From Dipetalonema caudispina (lineage: Eukaryota; Nematoda; Chromadorea; Rhabditida; Onchocercidae), in contig JABVXV010000121.1 of the NCBI GenBank assembly GCA_013365325.1, positions 62,001 to 126,000 of the forward strand: 64,000 bases of DNA, read 5' to 3'. Within the stretch, counting starts at the first letter, position 1, and the number at the start of each line of letters is the position of its first letter. The notes beneath the pieces were generated by a model. The model was not told where the DNA came from, did not search any database, and was given only the letters and a program-made list of their open reading frames with translations. The position numbers and the translations under genes were made by a program. Shown here piece after piece: positions 38,601 to 51,800 of this stretch.

Positions 38601-41600
38601 AGCAAAATTTGTTAAATGAGTTGATTATTTTTTCTTTTTTTTGGTTTTACTTTTAATTATTACCATATGCAGGATGTCAGTGATTTACTACAGTTGCTAT
38701 CATTATGTATCAGTCTTCGAGTTTTGAATCTCTCTGGGACTGGTATTAATATCGATAAGTTGTGGGCTTCGCTCATTTACGGCGGTTTACAACTGGAAAT
38801 ATTGAAGTTCGTTAGTCTTTTTTATGCTATTTGCAATAATATTATTTTTCAAGCTGTTAGTCAAATGAACCAACAGATGTGCACTTTTTGTTACTGTGGT
38901 CATTTTTTCTAGTACTTTTACTTTTTACTGGCAGGTGATAATATCCCATCCATAAGTTAACCATACTCTTCAATTCTGCACTTCAATTTTGCTCGATATG
39001 TGTGCAGTCATTCATCCTAAATCTTGTTTGAAATGAAACTCTATTGATCCTTTGTTAATTTACATCATTTAATTTCAGATTAGCGAGTTGTCAAGCGGGT
39101 CGGCGTAGTAAAGAAAGTGCACAACAAATGAAGGAATATTTTTCTACTGCTGTAGCATTAAAACAACTTGATTTTTCGAATACTACATTAAATGCAGATA
39201 TTTTAAAGGTTATAATTCTTGTATTGTCTACCATATTCTAATCAATTGCTTATGACAAAAGGATAATGGAGTAGAATAGATTGTGAAGCTGGGAGAGCGG
39301 GACTTCTTTTTAGCATTGGTATTAGTTTTTTGAAATTAATTTCTTTTAAAACAAATTCATCATTGGATTGGTGGAAGTTATTGCAATTATATAGTGATTT
39401 ATTTCAGGCTTTGCTTCTTGGTCTTGCAAGTAATCAGCAGTTGAAACCATTCACATTATGTTTGAATGGTGTTTGTGACAGGTGGGTATAATTTAGTGTT
39501 CAATTCAAAACTTCGATATGTACTTGGAGTTGAAGTCGTAATAATAATTTTAGTACTACTTCAAGAATGGCATAATTTTGCGGTGCATTATCTAGCTTTA
39601 CTTTCAGAACATAAAATATCCAATAGACTATCCGATACTGTTACCAGTTTTTTGAAATGATTTATTCTCTGTTAAATGTCTGATTCATCGTCGTGATTCC
39701 AATAAAAATCTCATATATAATACCCCGTAATTTTCGCGGTGGGAGTCGGTAACTCGGGTATCTTTGGCGAATACGACCCAGGAACAACCAGTAAAAAAGT
39801 GGAATCTATAAAATTTATTCACATATCGATTTAAAAAATTGAACGAGAAAATTGAGCATTGTTTACATATCCATTTTTATGAGACTACTGCAGGAGTTCA
39901 ATGACTGTGCTGGAGACATGCCTTAGCGGAGTGGATGTTTGTACATTATCACTAAAAGACAATAATTTGGATTCGGAATTGTTACCAGTAGTTTTGGCAA
40001 CTTCACAAATGCGTCATCTCACCAAATTGGATTTGAGTGGAGCAAATTTTCCAAACTGGAAACGAGGTGCAAAAAATACTACAGTGGTATCCAACGTTCT
40101 GTTGGAACTTGTCAAACTTGTTGGCGAAGATGACTCGGTAAATTTCAAGATGATTTCATGTAGCGTGATATGAAAGATTCTCTAATTTTGTATGCGTCTT
40201 ATCGAGAAATAATTGAAGCCAAAGGCTTCGTTTGGTAGCATAAGAAAGTAAAGTCTTCATAATTTTGATTGGTAGTTTATTTCTTATTCATACTTGTTCG
40301 GAGGAAATACAACTTACTGAAATAATAAATGATAGTTTACCAGTTGAACATTATTAATGACATCAGGTTTAGGGTTGTGCAATTATATATACTGCATGAC
40401 GGGATGAATAGGTTAAATGGGAAGAGCAGGAGAAGTTTCTACTAGTATATCAATAATATAGGAATAGAAAATGTTATTGGCGGCAAAAACTTATAAAACA
40501 TGAACCAGTTATTTGTATCAATTAGGAAATTCAGTTAGTACATAAGGGCATTCAAGCAAATTATAATTTGAAAGTTGAAGTCTATTTTAGAGATTAAACG
40601 AATTGTCGATCGCGGATTGCCGGTTGGGATCACATTTAAGCATACTGTTAAATACACTTGGTGTTGCATCTTCTTTACATTATCTTGACATAACTGGTAA
40701 TTTTTAGAAAACTTTGTTTTGAAGAAATAATTTTTAATTCTTGTATTACTTTAAAAGCAAGATGGAATCATTGTCATCCCATTTCAGGTAATGAAATGGG
40801 TAATTTTGGCGCTCGTCTCCTGGCGAAGGCGCTACAAATTAATACTTCCCTAAAAACGGTTCTTATTGATAAGAATCAAATCACCGGTGATGGATATATG
40901 GATATTGCACAATCGTTAATAGTGTAAGTTTTGAGATGAAGTTTGATCGGGAGTAATAGATCTGATTAAGCAACTGTGTCTCTTATCGTTAGATGAAAGG
41001 CGATCGTTTGAATTAGACATTTTTACTTGGAATTGTAGCATAATTAATATGCATGTTTTTGGAAGCCCTTATGTATGGTACAGTAAAAGTATTTTTCTTT
41101 TCAATTTCAAAATGCCTTCAGAAAAAGCTTTATTTACATCACTTAGTTTTTTTTGCTTCATATTATTCTTTATATTTTGTTTACAGCAACTCAACACTTC
41201 TTTCTCTTCCCTTTCCCGTGATTGATGTAGCGGAATCACTGAATCGAGCAGATCGTGCAAAAACACTGGCAGCACTCACCGAGGTACGGTTCATTATGAG
41301 CTAAAAATTGTTCTTACAATATTAGTAACATTACTAGCTATAAAATGTCTCAAGTTTATACGGGAACAAATGCATAGAATTAGGATTTTCATAAAATTTT
41401 CAAGGAGCAAGTATAAATATTTCAGATTGAAGCATGCATAGAGAAAAATCGTGCAGGACGTAGCCATTCTGAAAAGCAGTACATATGCTCGGTGATTGCT
41501 TCAAAACAGGTACAGCTATAAGATTATATAGTTTAATTTTCTTTTGTATACCGGCCTCATATTTCAAATCAGCGCATGAATTTTTTATTATCTGTAATTT

Positions 41601-43382
41601 CCAGGAAATTGAATCATGCGATGGTGGAAACTCTAAAACTGGTTTCGAAGAACTAAAACGGTCGCTGAATGCATTAGATTTATCCGAACAGCTGGACATC
41701 GGACTAGAAAAAGTAGCTTACGACATGGTGTCTCGTTTAGATGACGTTTTGTTAAGCAATGTTAAGGTTTGTACTTTGTCTGAATCATTGTCATTGGTGC
41801 GTGTGGTACCCTACTGTTCGCAGGTTTCTTAGAAGATAATCTCTTTCAGCTAGCATGAAGTTCATTATTCTTTCAGCAAGCTTTATACCCAGTTATGAAG
41901 GCAGCTGAAAAGGAAGGTTTAAGCGAGCGCGCTTTAGCGATAAAACGCAATTCGCTTGCTCGTGCTGCTTTGATGAACAATATCACTAGCTATCTATGGT
42001 AAGTTTGCATTATGTTGCCATTTATGTGACTTGATTTTAATAATTCCAAATTAATATTTCTATCAAAATTTTGTTCAAAACAAAAGAAGCCCATGTCTTA
42101 GTGATCTTGGAAGCTCCGAATAAGCTGAGAAAATATATGCTGTCTTTTGGCCAACTAAATTGATGTAACTATTCACTGTCAGCTTAACCGGCAGATAAAC
42201 TATAAAGTGATCAAAAATGGTGAAATAAATCCATAATGAATGAATATGAAGTATGGCTTCATTTTAGTCGACACAGCCGTATTAGTTAATTCTGCTTCTT
42301 CAGTCATTATCATTTTCCAGTAAAACAAAGTGGAAACTGATCAGTGAAACCGTGCAGGGAATTGTAAGTGATTACCGTGTGCAGTGCAACAATTTAGAGA
42401 AAGATGATGTTGGATTGCAAAACGGAGGTGATGGCTCACCGAGCATCAGTGCATCAAATTCTACAAAACTGATTACTGTGAGGTAATATGTAACCTCTAC
42501 TTACATATCCTACGATCATTATAGATTTTTCTTGTTCAAATTTTCTGTGTTAAATTTTCATATGGAGCTACATATTGTTTTTGTAATTTACGATTAGTGT
42601 CGCAGTTTCTTCTGTTGTTTTAGATCACACCGTCCAAAGTCGGTAATTACGGAATTATCCAACGATGAAGTGGGAGAGAAGGTGAATTTGGATGCTCCTC
42701 CCATGCCTTCTGCTTTGAATCATCCATCAAAATGCCGCCCAAGGCCGATAAGAAACTTCAAAAGGAGCAAGGTTGGTAGCCGTTAAGGATGATTAATACT
42801 TGCTAAAATTAATCCGAAACAGGTGTAACGGAATTCAGCATTCAAAGTCGACTGAACCAAACTTAGGTTTCGATTTTTCAGCCTCAGATACTCTTAGAAG
42901 AAGCTCATCAGAATCATAGTGGAAGCGAAAATGGTGAAAATCTCGCGGTGTACGATACTGCAGCTAATGAGTCGGTAACTTGTTCACCTGGCGAATCAGA
43001 GATTGACGCTCATTCCAGCAATTTATCGATCAGTGATGAATATCGTTCAGGTTCACCAGCTATTACGCGTAGTTGTGCTATGATACCTTCTTCCCAAGAG
43101 AATTTCACTGGTGCAAGATCTGGAGTAGTCCAGCCGTCGGCTCAATCTTTACCACCATCAGCCAATGCTTCATCAACAGCTGCACCACCCATTGTACCAA
43201 GACGAAACAAAGCTGGTGCACCTTTGGTACCTCCGACTTTACCACCCAAGCCTGATCAAATTGTTGCGATTCGTCCGGTAAGTTGTACCGTAGATGGTGA
43301 CAGCAGATCAGGTCGTAAGTCAGTCGCTGATATGGCACGATTGTTTTCTTCCACTGATGCTCCGTTTGCTCGTCGTTCATAA
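35655..43382 (+). CDS. crml-1: CARMIL-family F-actin capping protein regulator
   Basis: Complete gene, 21 exons: 35655-35703, 36051-36268, 36624-36760, 36933-37083, 37187-37260, 37540-37704, 37966-38060, 38182-38372, 38673-38806, 39079-39208, 39408-39481, 39894-40137, 40591-40696, 40788-40923, 41187-41283, 41426-41509, 41605-41766, 41877-41998, 42321-42482, 42624-42771, 42882-43382. All phases agree; 1059 residues. CARMILs bind capping protein and regulate barbed-end capping at the membrane; C. elegans crml-1 works in neuronal migration. Order: PH-like domain (about 1-120), linker with [17 protein letters not shown], leucine-rich repeats (about 175-620), helical dimerisation region (about 640-830), capping-protein-interaction motif at residues 875-893 ([15 protein letters not shown]; family pattern LxHxTxxRPK), and a Pro-rich end with [20 protein letters not shown], a likely SH3 ligand. 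A candidate AATAAA lies at 43632. The first ATG is assumed. Confidence 0.93.
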
Positions 43383-46300
43383 ATTATTCGTTAAATAATT
43401 CCTTATTGTTTATCATTTCTTTCTTCAAATTACGGCTGTAACACCTTTTGCTTTCATCAGCTGTAAGTAAGTCACTTGTCGTGAATTCATAACTATTTGA
43501 CTTGAGTATTTTAAATTTCAACCGTGTAAGTATTTCAATCGATTATTTCTGAGTCTGAATATTATAAATTGACTTTATGAGAAAACGGTGCTGCTACAAA
43601 CACCTTTCTTTTTAATGAATTCTTCAATGTAAATAAAAAATTGTATTTGATAAGCATATTCCTAGCACAAGCATATTCTTTCGTAGGAGTGAATTTTCCC
43701 TTTCCTTTTTTAGTCATTGTATGACCATAAAAAAATCTATTTGTGTAATGTTTTTCTTGAATATCTTTCATGGTGCTTTATTATACGCTGGTCAAAATGG
43801 GATTCGGACGGAACCGAATATACCATGTAGGACTTGTATAGGCCCGGTAAATTATTATCAATATAGGCTTGCTCACCCAGTTCGATCCATGTCAGTTCAG
43901 TGAGTCCGTTCGATTCGTGTATCACAGTTAGCATCAGTCCGATTAGTGTTTTAATATAATGAATAGGTAATGTGGGAATATTTATAAAAGTTCTGATTTT
44001 GTGCAATGAAAGAAAAGGGCAGAATTGGAAACATTTGATAAGAATATGGAAAATTCAGTTATTTCCAGTGCTAATTTTTTATTACAACGGTTATAGCAAT
44101 GAGCATATTTATATATATGGTGAAAGGAGAGTTCATATGAGGAAAAAATGTGAAATTGTTTTCAATGTTATATCATTGTGTCATATGATTTAGAAACAAA
44201 TAAAAGAAAATGGGGAAATTAATTATCATGTAAGAGAGAGAGAGAGAGAGAGAGAGAGTAAGTGGAAAGAGATTTCAAGAGAGAGAAGAGGAGAAGGGAA
44301 TCGAAAGCATGTCATCATGATGTATTCTGTTGTGTTTATCATCACCATTATCATTGTTTGCTATATATTTTCACCGATAGTACTGTTAAATATTAGTTAC
44401 ATATGGAGCAAGAACTTTGATCAATTAAATTAGTTCGATTTAATTATTCACTATTTTAATTAAATCTTCATTTTCTATTGCTAAATTGTAAATCATTAAT
44501 GTAAAAGTAATGTGATAAATGTAGATAACTTTCAAGTTATCGATATAATTTTGTTACAAATTTTTCCTTTTTTTTTTTTTGTTTTAAATTGATGAGAGAG
44601 CTTATGTTATCTAACTTATTTCCTTATTTTTGCTGAATTTTCGCAAAGTAAGAAGATTATGGGGATTAAGTTTCATTTCCAATGTCATTATATAGATTTA
44701 TAGGGCAAATGAAACGATGATACGAGGATTTCATCAATGTGAAATTGATTTAAGTAGAAGTAGGCGATAGAATTGATAGCTAACAGGGCTGTCATATTTT
44801 TTGATTATGTTGAAATAAATTAAAGATTCTTTATTGATTTACATTATCACTTTATCTATTTGATGTTATCATTATTATTATTATTATTGTTGCATTGTAT
44901 ATTTTATACGTGTCTTGATTAATTTTCATCTTACATATTGCTAATATTACAAGAATTATTAAATATTGAATGATTAAGATATTATGATATCCTGAAATAT
45001 TAAAGTATTATTATGAATAGAATAGATCAATTAGCCGCAATTGTTGACGAATTAGGCTATATTCTAATTTTTATTTTAATTTTGATAAAAGAAAAAGATT
45101 TAGTTCTTGTGATTTCCATTCAAGTAATTTTTTTTTTTTTTTTTTTATATTTACATACAGCAAGCTGATGAATCATCTGTTCAAATATATGATTTAAGAG
45201 AGACTAATAGCTAATGGCATTATATATATATATATATATATAAGTAGTAGAAGTCATATTTTCTAAATGTTGTGATAATTATTATATTTTGATATTAAAA
45301 TTCTATCAGTATAGAAAATTTTTTATATGAATTTTTGAATTTTAATAATTTATGGGATATGTTGAACATAAATAATTAATGGATATTGAAATGTATTGAT
45401 GAAATAATAACTGTGAAATATTTATTAATTCCGAAATTGTGACAAATTTCATATAATTTTTTGAAATAGTGCCTTTTTCGAATTGCTTTCTGTTTTCCTC
45501 ATAATTTTGATGGCTCTTTGTTATCAAGTGCTATTTTCATTTCTTTTTTCTCGTTTTTTTTCTTTTTTTTTCTTTTTTTTATTTCAATTTAACTGTATTT
45601 TATATCGTAATCTTTGCACATTACCAAATAAGCTCATCAATATTGATGTCTGTTTTTTTTTTCTTTCTTTCTTTCTTTTTGTTAATTTTGCCTATCATTA
45701 TTATCATTCTCTTTTTCATACGGAATCTCTTTCTTTTTTTTTTTTTCTTTTCTTTTCCCTTCTTTCATTCCTTTTTATATTAATATATTATTTAATGGTT
45801 TGATTGTACTATAAATTTATTTCATTCAATAATTGTTTACATATTTTTTTTAAAAGCATATTTGTGTAAGTAAAATTATTAGAATTGGGAATTTTGCAAT
45901 GATGAAAAGTTAAATGCTTGCGAAAAAAAAAAAAATATTTTAATAACAAAATGTCATAATAATATATATGTTTTGTATTCCTTTTTTTTTTTTCTTTTTA
46001 TAAAAATGAAAACGACAGAGAGAAAAAGAAATTGAAGATAAAAAAGAGTAATTGATATTTTGTATTAGAAGTAGTGATTTATATGTTTACCATTTTAGAG
46101 GAAAAAGGAAAAGTATGAAATTTAGATCAAAGATCGAAGGAAAGATCAAAATGAATTAATCATACTAGTGAATATAGTGTTATGATGAAGTGGAAAGATT
46201 AAGAATTATTGTATCATATAGGGAAATATGATGATGATTTTGATCAAAATTTGAGAAATATTTATTTTTAGGATAATTTTCGAAACAAACGCAACAATAA

Positions 46301-46749
46301 ACAATATTTATTGGATTCTTTATGGAAAAGTGAAGAATGATCGAATAATTTTGGTTTGGTATCAATCAATAATCAATCATTGATTATTTTGGCTAATATT
46401 GCTGCTTTTCCTTTCACTATAATCCAGGAAATATAAGCAAGCCAATGTTAAGAGATATGAAGAAGAAGGAGAAATTGAAGAGGAAGTAATGAAAGTGCAA
46501 AGATATATTTTAACAACTACTAACTTCTCTTATAAAATGAATGTTATACTTAGTTTACTCTATTACCTTTGGTATCTTTCTCTTCTCTTATATCTTTAGT
46601 TATTTCTTTGTATCCTTAATTTAAATTATTTTCTCATTTTCTCTTTTTTTTTTTTTCATGTTTTCTAATATAATTTAAATCAAATATATCTTTTTCTTAT
46701 CTTCCTATGACTTCTACACGATAGTAATCATCCATACTTTCTCTTTCTC

Positions 46750-46781
<32 letters not shown>

Positions 46782-47301
46782 TCATCTCCCATCGTTTTTT
46801 TTTTTTTGCAAAATTTCCAGAGAAAAAGATTGAAATTCATTTTATTAGTGAAAAATGATGAGAAGCTAGAATGTAGAGATGATAGTGTATAATTTATTAA
46901 GGACAAAATGTATAGCATGGCTATTGCTATCATAACTATGTTTAAATTTTCAATATAGATATGTTCTATTTTTAGTTTTCAATATTTAACATTGTGTAAC
47001 AGGCAGTATATTCTATTCGAGCTATTTTTTTTTTTTTCCATTAAATTTTTATCCTTTTACTTCATTCTACTCATTCTTTTACCTCTTATTTTATCATGTA
47101 ACATATAGTTCCTATTTTTTTTTTTTTTTTTTTGCTTCATTTTTTATAAATTTATTTATATTTTTTTGATAGTTATCTCATTACAACAAAATATTAAAAA
47201 GGAATATTAGAATTCATTCATAATATTATTATTTCATATTATGTTTGTTTTAGAATTCGTTTATTACAATATATTAACAATCAAAGAATGAAAAACTAGG
47301 T

Positions 47302-47338
<37 letters not shown>

Positions 47339-47886
47339 GAATTAGATTAAATAGATATTAGAATAAATCTTGGCTTTAACCATTAGTAATATTTGTTATA
47401 GTAATTACCTACAAACATTTGGGGAATAACAATCATCGAATTGGAGGTATTTTTTCAGGTGTGATAAGAAGGAAAGGGATGGGGGAAGTATCTTTGCTGC
47501 TCATTTAATTCGATTATTTCGAAAACTTATTAGTCATTACATTATAATGTGTTGAATTATGAATGGTTTAACTGTTAAATGAAAGATTAATAGTAGAAAA
47601 TTAAAGTGAGAAATGGCACCAATTAAGTGATCAGTTGAATGGTTAGTGATGAGGAAGGAAACAATTTGCATGCATTATATTTAACTTAAATTCGGATTAT
47701 TTAAAATTTAAATTGAAAGAAAGAAAGGTAATCTTTCATTACTTGCGCATTAATCGTATTCAGTTTTATATCATTGAGTCAATCATATGATCAACTTCGT
47801 TTATTTCAAGATTGGTCGATTTATTGATCCGGCGAATTACGACATCTAAACCAAAGCAAAAAATTATTCTTTGTTGGAAATATTAG
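43383..47886. other. Intergenic region between CARMIL and the ODC-like gene
   Basis: The left 400 bp should be the CARMIL 3' UTR. The rest is AT-rich with a GA array (44232-44259), a TA run near 45220-45242, T-rich tracts near 45540-45760 and a CT array (46755-46782). The segment 43780-43930 has higher complexity but no supported frame. No gene seen. Confidence 0.65.
47303..47334. repeat. 32-nt poly(T) tract
   Basis: Uninterrupted T run about 550 bp upstream of the ODC-like gene's leader. Confidence 0.9.
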
Positions 47887-48847
47887 GCCTACTGCTTAAT
47901 CCTGCTGAGGTAGGGGGCTATCATTCAGATTAGCATTAAGGGAGTGCGAAGTCGTTGCGACCTCGGTCCAGATACGCTGCAGGGTTCGAGCGTGTGTGGA
48001 CTTTGATTTTGGCTTGGAAGCCCGAAAAAAACTTTGAAAATTTCGCCAGAAGAGCACACAGACGGTTCATCACCGCCTTCAAATCAAATTCCTCAATCGG
48101 TTAGTTCATTTCTTTTTTTTTCAAGTCATGAAACAATTTTATATTGTTGAAATGTTACGTTTTACTAATTGCTACATAAATTCAACGTCTGTTTTACTTT
48201 TCAGGTTATAAGAGAGCTTTGTATTGCTCTGCTATCCTCGGATCCTATCCCGCGTCCAGGCAGCACCCAGATCAAACTTGACGTAAACGCAGAGCCTCCG
48301 TGGGATCCTGATCCACTTTGCTAATATCCGTAAGTATCATAATCCATCATGTTAATTTTATAAGAGATGTATCAGAAGTACATAAGCTTAACAGTTTAGT
48401 ATCATAGATTGGTACAAAAGTTAGAAAGCTTAAAGGTTTACCTTGGCAAAACATGTAATTTTAATTGTCTTTCATACAAATTTTAAATCATTGCAGGATT
48501 CAGAAACTTTTCTTTCAGTTTTTTTGGATTTTATCGAAGTGGTTGTGTTTTGATAGATCACTCGAAAATTTCTTCACTTGACTACGCTTATCAAATAGTT
48601 CACCCCTCAGTTTCGGCTTCACTTCCGCCGGAAAAACCGTGCCACTGGACCGAAGTCGTTAAACGTCGTACATTTTGCGTCCGTTTATACAGGCCACCTT
48701 AATTCGCCTAAACTTCAAAAAGTACGTCAATTTTATTTTTCCATTGTTTTTCGTTTTCTGGGATTTTTTGCAATTCATAGTTTCTTGGGGTTTTTCCTAC
48801 CGGTGACTCTTTTTATTTTTTCAGACCCATTTTATCGGATTATTGTC
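47887..48847 (+). promoter_or_regulatory. GC-rich, ATG-free, multi-exon 5' leader of the ODC-like gene
   Basis: Three leader exons fit splice consensus: A, about 47887-48099 (preceded by ATATTAG, donor TCG/GTTAGT); B, 48205-48329 (acceptor TTTTCAG, donor GTAAGTATC); C, 48497-48721 (acceptor ATTGCAG, donor GTACGTC). They join to a fourth exon at 48825 (acceptor TTTTTTCAG at 48824), whose first ATG, at 48848, starts the main protein. Roughly 580 spliced nucleotides contain no ATG, although the complementary CAT is present several times. The composition contrasts sharply with the AT-rich surroundings and with the introns between the exons. This indicates a conserved untranslated or specially translated leader. 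The 5' end of exon A is uncertain. Confidence 0.7.
48040..48324 (+). CDS. Non-AUG upstream ORF resembling the uCC element of antizyme-inhibitor mRNAs
   Basis: Exons A and B join in phase 0 (48040-48099 plus 48205-48324) into one frame that ends SSDPIPRPGSTQIKLDV, then NAEPPWDPDPLC and TAA at 48322. The frame is bounded upstream by an in-frame TGA at 48004 and has no ATG. The best-placed near-cognate start is ATT at 48040 (A at -3), giving 59 codons. From the literature I recall that animal antizyme-inhibitor and other ODC-homologue mRNAs carry an AUG-less uORF (uCC), usually started at AUU, in which ribosomes pause at a PPW motif near the end when polyamines are high, blocking the main ORF. 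The PPW, the position upstream of an ODC homologue and the lack of ATG all fit. The start codon and conservation are inferred. Confidence 0.72.
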
Positions 48848-51800
48848 ATGGCATCAATGCATTCACTGGATATCTATAAGAGTTACAATTGCGACGAAGC
48901 TTATCGCACTGCAAGTGTTGTGAAGCAGTGCAATTTAAAAGCTATCTATGGTGATGATTGTTTTGATGCAATTGGAAAGTTGATAACAGCAAAAATCGCT
49001 AAGGTATATATTTATGGATTGATTTTTTCGTTTAAATTTTAGTTTTATACTTTGATTCAGAGAGAGAAAAAGAAACTGTCAGTTAGTCTTCCAAGTTAAC
49101 ACGCATATTCGAAAATTTTTTCGTAATGTGGGATCGTCTCGAGAAGTTGGGGACTTTTACGGCAAAGTTGCGAGGCGAAATCGGCATAGGTATCCGAAGA
49201 ACAGGTAGGATTGGAATAAGCTATAACCAGACTATGATCTCATCTCGGACAACATCTAGAGCATCGTTTCATTTTCCAGTGAACTTTGAGAGTGAGTTCC
49301 AAATAAAAACAGGGCTGCTTTTCATCATTCTCTTATTTCTCGATCTGTTTCGATAGTCATGGAAATCCGATAGTACAACAGAATCACAGTATTTGGTAAC
49401 CCAAAACTTATCGTTGTAGAGTTGGTATTAAATTTGTATTGGTGCTAGATCGAGATAACGATGTATGTTTGTGCAACCAGTTGCCTGCTGATTTACATTT
49501 TTTTTTTCACATTTTTTTACATTTATAATCAGTCTAATTATAGGGTGACTATGATCCATTTTTTGTAATGAATGTGGACCTTATCGATGGTATCCTGGAA
49601 AACTGGTTCAAAAAAATGCCGGATGTTAAACCTTACTATGCTTTGCGATGCAATCCAGATGATGTCCTGGTGAAACGACTTACTCGAAACACCGATATGG
49701 GTTTATGTTGCAGCAATCGATATGAAGTTGAAATGGTTCATTTTTTTTCAATTCATTTCAAGTAAAAATATCGTAATCATATAGGTGAACAACGGCTTCG
49801 CTATCAGTACGTCAATTCATCCGAGTTTGACAGCTAACATGTGAAGTTTCTACTATATAATATTCTACCATCTTTCAATATTGTTATGTATGTAAGCATT
49901 TCTGTATAAAATCATGGGAGAGGTATAGTATTGATAGCGGTATATTAATGAGTGATCATATTCTTGTAAAAAGTAAGATAAAATTCCGCTATTATTGTAG
50001 GCAATGAAAACTGTCAATGTGGATCGAATCATTTATCGAAATCCATTGTGGACCCGTGGCAATATTCGTCATGCTAAAGAATGTGGTATCCAAACAGTTA
50101 TTATTGAAACGGAAGATGATTTAAAGCGTTTCGCAACATATTATCCCGAAGCAAGCATAATTTTACGTGTAATAATGGATCGAAAGATAGTTAGCGATCC
50201 TCTTACGGAGGACAACTTTGATGTCGAGAAAGCTATCAGTTTGCTTCGTGCTACAAAGGATTCATCAGTGAGAATAAAAGGCGTTAGGTATGCAAGTTAT
50301 TTTCTTTTTCGGCTTTCGCATTTTATGAATGAAATTAATTATAAGATAAAAGATCGTGGGTATAGGATTGGTTCATCGAACTGGCTAAGATAGCACATAA
50401 GTCTTTTTCTAAAGACCTTGTAACTAAGAAACGACATGTTTTCTTGATTTGTCCTTATTTTGATCTACATAATATGTTAATATCTGTGCTGAAGCTAATT
50501 ATTCAACATATTTGTTTAATAAAAATTTGTTTTAGCCTTTCTGTACGCTCAATCTGTGCAACACCAACAATATATTCATACGCAATTGCACAGTGTCGGC
50601 GACTATTTGATATTGGGCTTGAAGTAGGCCATAAAATGGAAATTTTGGATGTAGGTGATGGATTTCCAAGTATGTCTGCTACCGATGGCTTATCATTTGA
50701 TCAGATTGCTGAGTCGTTAAATGCTGCATTTGCACTTTTCTTCCCATCGAAGTTCTTCAACGATGTGAAAATAATCGCTGAACCAGGCCCTTATTTTGCG
50801 GCTTCTTCTTTTTCTTTGATTACGCGTGTTGTCGACAAGCGTTTAATTGATGGAAGTTTTCTCACTAATGACGGTAAGTTTTTGCATAAATGCAGAACAA
50901 TTGTGAAAGCAATATCAGATACTTTGTATTTGATTCTGTTAACTTCGCTTGATAAAGGAAGACTGAATTAAGCTTCGTTTCTCATATGAAGCTTCATAAT
51001 GAAGCTTAATGTGCATCTAACCAGAATAGAAAGTTTTTTTGGGATGGGCATCAGTGGAATTATGTACTAAGATTTTTTTAGTTTCTGTAAATAGGTTTTG
51101 TAAGTAAATAAATGCGCAGGAAAAATGAATTAGGATTGAAATTATGTCTTCAAATCTTATTAGTTGCAGAATCGGATGCTGGTAAAGTCGGCTACGTTTA
51201 TCAGATCAACGAAGGATTTTATGGAGCATTTAGTTGTAAACTTTTGACTCACCGTAATCCTGTTTGTTCGCCATTAATGGTTTTCGGCGAAAAATTGAGC
51301 ACATATGCAGCAATCATTGGTCCTGAACCCTGCGATACGGATGTCGTCTTGTCACTGACGAGACTTCCACCTCTACAGGTCATATATTATTTTCATCCAT
51401 GAATCTTTAAATTCTATACAAATAGAAAAAAGAAGATACAGACTTGTGTGATAGGATCTTTGGTAGCTGAATGTATGGCTGAGTTCTCGTTTTATTTTTC
51501 TTTTTTTTGCTATTGAAGAAATTTATTCCACCATATTTATGAATGAAGAACCTTAATGTTTACTGTCCGAAAACCGTTTTGTTTTTAATAGCAACTATTT
51601 CATCATCAGATCAAAATTTTAGGTGGGTGACTGGCTGATTTGGCATGATATGGGAGCTTACACGATTGGTAACCATGACACGTCCGAACGAAATGATTCT
51701 CCATTGGTTATTCAGTACTATTACAAAGGCGAAAAAACAAAGTAATTGAATATTTGATTTATGGTTTTATTCTGCCGTTCTACTAAAATTGAAACTTTTA

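Noticed and set aside
47930..47995. Pol III-like A-box (TTAGCATTAAGGG) and B-box (GGGTTCGAGCG) near the ODC-like gene, suggesting a tRNA or other small RNA
   Set aside because: No cloverleaf or 7-bp acceptor stem can be drawn, and the region is better explained as leader exon A of the ODC-like mRNA.
48527..48704. 60-codon open frame in leader exon C ending LYRPP-stop, considered as a separate small protein
   Set aside because: No ATG, no in-frame link to exon B, and other frames are also fairly open because of the GC-rich composition; kept only as part of the leader.
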